The translations under genes and the position numbers were made by a program. From the NCBI GenBank assembly GCA_036897625.1, contig JAYMTA010000775.1, positions 1 through 24,311 of the forward strand: a stretch of 24,311 nt of DNA. Direction: 5' to 3'. This document shows, one piece after another, positions 21,220-24,311 of the stretch (position 1 is the first letter of the stretch; every line of letters begins with the position of its first letter). Origin of the DNA: Pelargonium cotyledonis. Its lineage: Eukaryota; Streptophyta; Magnoliopsida; Geraniales; Geraniaceae. The notes beneath the pieces were generated by a model. The model ran no database searches and was not told where the DNA came from. It saw nothing but the letters and a program-made list of their open reading frames with translations.

Positions 21220-23037
21220 TCAACCATGAAACTCCATTTTTTTCTTCCCCTTAATTTCCATCATCATCTGAAAAATGGCGTCAACTTGATCTCCACCGTT
21301 GGATTCATATACTTTCTCCTCGTCCTTCGCAGTTTTTGACTTTGCTTCACCAAATATCCACGTGGCATTCATCTGTTTGTTGATCATTGCTGCTGCGTAG
21401 CATGGGATTTTGATGTTCTTGCTCCGCTCACCTTTCATGCGGCCATTGATGAACATCAAGCAGTCCATCAAGCTCTCCTTCGCCAACCCTTTCATATCAT
21501 ACGCCTGTGATCTTCTCCACAGGCTCTTACCGTGAAGACCACCCGCACCGGATAAGCACAGAGCTCGAGTACAGTCACTAATGGCCGCTTCTGGGTCTCT
21601 CAGCAGCAAGAAACTTTGTGCTCTGTTACTGTACAGAACAATCCTCTGTTTTCTCAGACCCAAAGGACACAGACCCAAAGCTTCAGTGTACTTCGCTGCA
21701 GCTTTTTCGATATCTCCTGACCAAAACTTCTGATTCGCTGTCGTTTTTAGCAGACTCACAGATCGTCTTCTCTGGCTCAGCTCTTGTTCTGGCATCAATG
21801 TCTCTCTCTTCCTCTTCTCCACCTTCAAATCCCATGTCTCCTCCAACGCTTTCTCGGCTCTTTTGCTCTTCAATCTCAGCTTCCCATATTTGATCTTATG
21901 GTAATCTTGTAGCAGAGCCTGTGTGATTGCTTCTCCAACTCTTGCTCTGCCTCTAAGATCTTCGAGCTCGACCAAATCAGCAAGAAACAGAGCAGCAATG
22001 TCGATGACTACGTATCTGGTTTCTGGGTCTTTGAGGAGTTGGAGAAGAGACTCAATTCCCATGTATTGCCAATCATCTGAAGATCTCGAGACGTTGCAGA
22101 GAAACTCAACGACTTGTTTCGATTCCGCCACTTTTTTTCTCCCGAATTTAGTGAAACAGAGTGTTCTCAACAGTCCAATCCCAGCCGGCGACGTCCGATT
22201 CGCCAAACCTCCCCACATACCGCACAAACTTTTCAAGAACTCTGTTTCGCAGATCAGATTCAGAGACCTCTCTTTGCTCGCGAAGCAGTTGAGGAGATAC
22301 AGAGACCAGCATTGGAGCTGGCTCGCCCATTCCTCTGCTTTTCTGTTCTCAATCTCCGATCCTCCAAGCCCTCTCGTCAAGAGCTCGCAATGATATTTAA
22401 GTCTCTTCTCGTCTCTTACGCTCACGAACTCGTTGTAGACCCTGTAAACAGAGGTCGAAGCTAGGTTCATGGCCAATTTTGTTATATCAGTTTTGTGTGC
22501 GTCAATGGCTTCGAATGTTCTGTCATGGCTAGCGAGATGACCCAGTGCTCGAACCGCTACTCTCTGCTCAACCCAACTGATCTTTCCTCTCAGAAGCTCC
22601 ATCAATGGCTTCACCACCCCAGATTTCACAGCTTTCTCAGCGAATTGAGGCTTGTTCATGGCGTAGGAGCCGATGACATGAGCAGCATAGTAAGGTATGT
22701 AAATGTTCTGGTCTCGGAGAAGCCATTTTCGATCGGTTAGGCCTCTGTGGATGAGCTTAGCCATGGAATCGAAGACTCCGAGGGACGGGAACTCTGGATT
22801 GTCCGGGTGTGTCATGGCGATGTTCCAGAGACCGCTGAGGACCAAGACGTGTTCTTGGTTGCTCTTAAGAGGCATTTCTTGGAAGCATTTGGCGAGCCCG
22901 GCTCGCCGGAGAGATGGGTTTGGCTCGTTCATGGCGCAGAAGAAGCAAGATGGGTTGGTGCATGGTGATCTTTCCGGAGAGTTCGCGGCTGTGTTGTGGT
23001 GGGTTGGGGTTTTGGCTTGGTGCTGTTGGGACTCCAT
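21220..23037 (-). CDS. Intronless ARM-repeat / TPR protein, candidate Hsp70/Hsp90-binding scaffold
   Basis: A single uninterrupted frame of 605 residues. ATG 23037 is in a strong context (GCCATGG). Residues 1-55 hold a polar tail and a cluster of cysteines (CTNPSCFFC, then KCFQEMP). Residues about 57-370 are helical and repeat-like (SGLWNIAMTHPDNPEF, YYAAHVIGSYAMNKPQFAEKAV, AVRALGHLASHDRTFEAI, GIESLLQLLKDPETRYVVID), fitting ARM repeats. A basic linker (about 388-425) leads to three TPR motifs (about 427-535). These carry all five residues of a two-carboxylate clamp: Lys431, Asn435, Asn471, Lys504 and Arg508. The architecture corresponds to the plant proteins annotated as ARM-repeat/TPR-like, whose role is not well established. 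The order is the reverse of UNC-45, which has TPR first. Clamp TPRs bind the C-terminal EEVD of Hsp70/Hsp90, so a chaperone link is a fair inference. No signal peptide or membrane segment is visible. Confidence 0.9.
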   Translation of the reverse strand: MESQQHQAKTPTHHNTAANSPERSPCTNPSCFFCAMNEPNPSLRRAGLAKCFQEMPLKSNQEHVLVLSGLWNIAMTHPDNPEFPSLGVFDSMAKLIHRGLTDRKWLLRDQNIYIPYYAAHVIGSYAMNKPQFAEKAVKSGVVKPLMELLRGKISWVEQRVAVRALGHLASHDRTFEAIDAHKTDITKLAMNLASTSVYRVYNEFVSVRDEKRLKYHCELLTRGLGGSEIENRKAEEWASQLQCWSLYLLNCFASKERSLNLICETEFLKSLCGMWGGLANRTSPAGIGLLRTLCFTKFGRKKVAESKQVVEFLCNVSRSSDDWQYMGIESLLQLLKDPETRYVVIDIAALFLADLVELEDLRGRARVGEAITQALLQDYHKIKYGKLRLKSKRAEKALEETWDLKVEKRKRETLMPEQELSQRRRSVSLLKTTANQKFWSGDIEKAAAKYTEALGLCPLGLRKQRIVLYSNRAQSFLLLRDPEAAISDCTRALCLSGAGGLHGKSLWRRSQAYDMKGLAKESLMDCLMFINGRMKGERSKNIKIPCYAAAMINKQMNATWIFGEAKSKTAKDEEKVYESNGGDQVDAIFQMMMEIKGKKKMEFHG

Positions 23038-23216
23038 GGCTTATTGTAGGAGATGGTAGCTAGGAAAATTGTAGGAGATGTAACAACTTTGGTAGCTATG
23101 GTGGTGCACAATGAGTTAAAAACAAGTTCTCAATCGCACATGTTTGTTAATTAAACTTCACTAAAAAAAACTTAAAATTTAATCTGATCACTAAAAAGTT
23201 CAACTAGTATATTACA
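23038..23216 (-). promoter_or_regulatory. Short 5' flank of the ARM/TPR gene up to the right-hand transposon
   Basis: Only about 180 bp separate the start codon from the end of the transposon at 23217. The leader contains an imperfect direct repeat of TTGTAGGAGATG (plus strand, near 23044 and 23072) and, if transcription starts beyond 23140, a three-codon upstream ORF (ATGTGCGATTGA on the minus strand, near 23139). The promoter must therefore either be very short or lie partly in transposon sequence. Confidence 0.45.
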
Positions 23217-24311
23217 GGGATAACCATTTTTTTATACCAAAACTTTGGCAAGATAGTCAAATTGTAACCCAAACTTTTATTTCGTCTAATTGAGTATCTA
23301 CACTCTAAAACTCCACCCAAGTTAGTACCAACCGTCAATTTCTGTGATGTTTTCCGTTAAGTGCTGACGTGGCTGTATGACATGTCAAATTTTGAAGACA
23401 TGGCATCCACGTGGCACATTTATGCAAAAAAAATAATATTTTTAATATAAAATTACTAAAATACCCTTACATTTAATTTTAAATGTCATTAATTTTTTTC
23501 CTCTCTCCTCTCTCTTTCTGGCAAACATTTCGGGGCCGGAATCACCAAAAGCTTGAAGTTTCCGGCGTAATTTCCAGATTCTGGCAAAAATTATTTGTTT
23601 GAATAACACAAATTCAACCAACATTTTTATCCTAAATTACAACCATTTTTATCTCAAATTACAACTCAAATTAAACATTCAATAAAACCAAAAATTACAA
23701 AAATAAAAAAATAAACCCTAACTGTCACCGTTCACCATCTTTTCCAAAACCCTAACCTTAAACAGAGAACAAAAAGGAGCAAAAATAGGGAGCTAAACAG
23801 AGAGCCAAAGCCAACCTCTGTTTTCCTCTGCCGGAACCACCTTCATCCATCACCAACTGTCGGAACCCACAAACCAAAGCCGCTCCGGTCTTCTTTTCTC
23901 CTCGGCACCGGAGAGCTCGGAACAGAGGGTGGTCTTGAGGGAGAGCGAGTCCGGGAGGCGGAGGCGGCGACGGTTGGGGAGGAGAGGAGTGGTGGTTTGG
24001 TCAGACGACGATGAGTATGGTTCCATAGTGAATGAGAGAAAAGAGAATTTTTAGATAGAGAGGAGGTTGAAGAAGGAGTAGTGAGATCTGAGATCTAAAA
24101 TGGAGAGATTTGAGATTTTTTGTTTTATTTATTATTTATTTTGTTTTATTTATTTATTATTTTGTTTTATTTATTTTGTATTTTGTTTTTTGATTTTTCA
24201 AAATTCTAAATAATCAGTTTTGCCATGTCAGCCACCAATAGTATACACATCAGCAACCAATAGTACACGTCATCACTGACGTCAGCGTCCACGTCAGCCT
24301 TTTCGTCCACG
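23217..24311 (+). mobile_element. Long-TIR DNA transposon (non-autonomous MULE-like), second end cut by the window edge
   Basis: It begins GGGATAACC plus a T run (23217), then CTAATTGAGTA, GTGCTGACGTGGC and CCACGTGGC motifs, and changes to AT-rich DNA near 23425, the same order as the element at 1-354 read on its minus strand. From about 24218 the CA(C/T)GTCAGC and GACGTCAGCG motifs return in inverted orientation (GCCATGTCAGCC, CACGTCAGCC), which marks the far terminal repeat, truncated at 24311. The interior holds a GC-rich segment (see separate entry) and TTTAT/TTTTG repeats (24118-24190). No transposase frame is present, so the element is non-autonomous. Confidence 0.65.
23490..24110. other. 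GC-rich, gene-like insert inside the right-hand transposon
   Basis: Within the AT-rich transposon, 23490-24110 contains CT-rich tracts (CCTCTCTCCTCTCTCTTTC), several CCGGAA/TTCCGG segments, ACCCTAACC and a GGCGGAGGCGGCGACGG stretch. The composition resembles the 5' leader and start of a plant gene, read most naturally on the minus strand from about 24010 leftward. No long open frame or known protein motif follows. It may be a captured host fragment as in Pack-MULEs, or simply the normal interior of this transposon family. Confidence 0.35.

Noticed and set aside
1-24311. The two similar transposon ends as the two termini of one giant element spanning the genes
   Set aside because: The termini face inward: each element body lies outside the interval, and a returning inverted repeat appears at 24218. 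They are separate insertions.
1-24311. CRISPR arrays, rRNA, tRNA, organelle insertions and LTR elements
   Set aside because: None found. No regular spacer repeats, no tRNA-like cloverleaf with intact A and B boxes, no rRNA or plastid sequence that I recognise, and no reverse transcriptase or integrase motifs in any long frame.

Overview
This is nuclear DNA of a eudicot plant: AT-rich intergenic sequence, small GT-AG introns, MITEs and long-TIR transposon ends, and five protein-coding genes of familiar plant families. Protein sequence and repeat style suggest a rosid, perhaps Rosaceae, but that is a guess. Nothing here is bacterial, organellar or viral.

Layout from left to right. Positions 1-354 are the end of a DNA transposon that runs off the window. 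An AT-rich gene-free stretch with a 2-unit tandem duplication (3556-3725) leads to a foldback MITE (4201-4419). A four-exon clade D protein phosphatase 2C gene (5075-7947, +) follows, with a Tourist-like MITE in its last intron and an inverted second copy of the foldback MITE downstream (9055-9277). Next is KAI2 copy A (11266-12181, +), a normal two-exon karrikin/KL receptor gene. A nine-exon gene for tRNA 2'-phosphotransferase (Tpt1/KptA; coding span 13428-16923, -) lies between it and a second, diverged KAI2 gene, copy B (19046-19931, +). An intronless ARM-repeat/TPR protein gene (21220-23037, -) ends the genic part. From about 23217 a second long-TIR transposon of the same style as the left one begins and carries a GC-rich insert.

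The genes are unrelated neighbours, not a pathway: PP2C.D enzymes act on plasma-membrane H+-ATPase and growth, KAI2 proteins sense butenolides, Tpt1 finishes tRNA splicing, and the ARM/TPR protein looks like a chaperone-binding scaffold. KAI2-A and TPT1 converge; TPT1 and KAI2-B diverge from a shared 1.2 kb upstream region with three G-boxes; KAI2-B and the ARM/TPR gene converge.

I see no wholly new system. The best leads are KAI2-B (a 4-residue deletion, changes at pocket positions equivalent to 96 and 124, and L22P/D29A near the oxyanion loop), loss of a conserved active-site acid in the PP2C, a full carboxylate-clamp pattern in the ARM/TPR protein, and the transposon arrangements around the genes.
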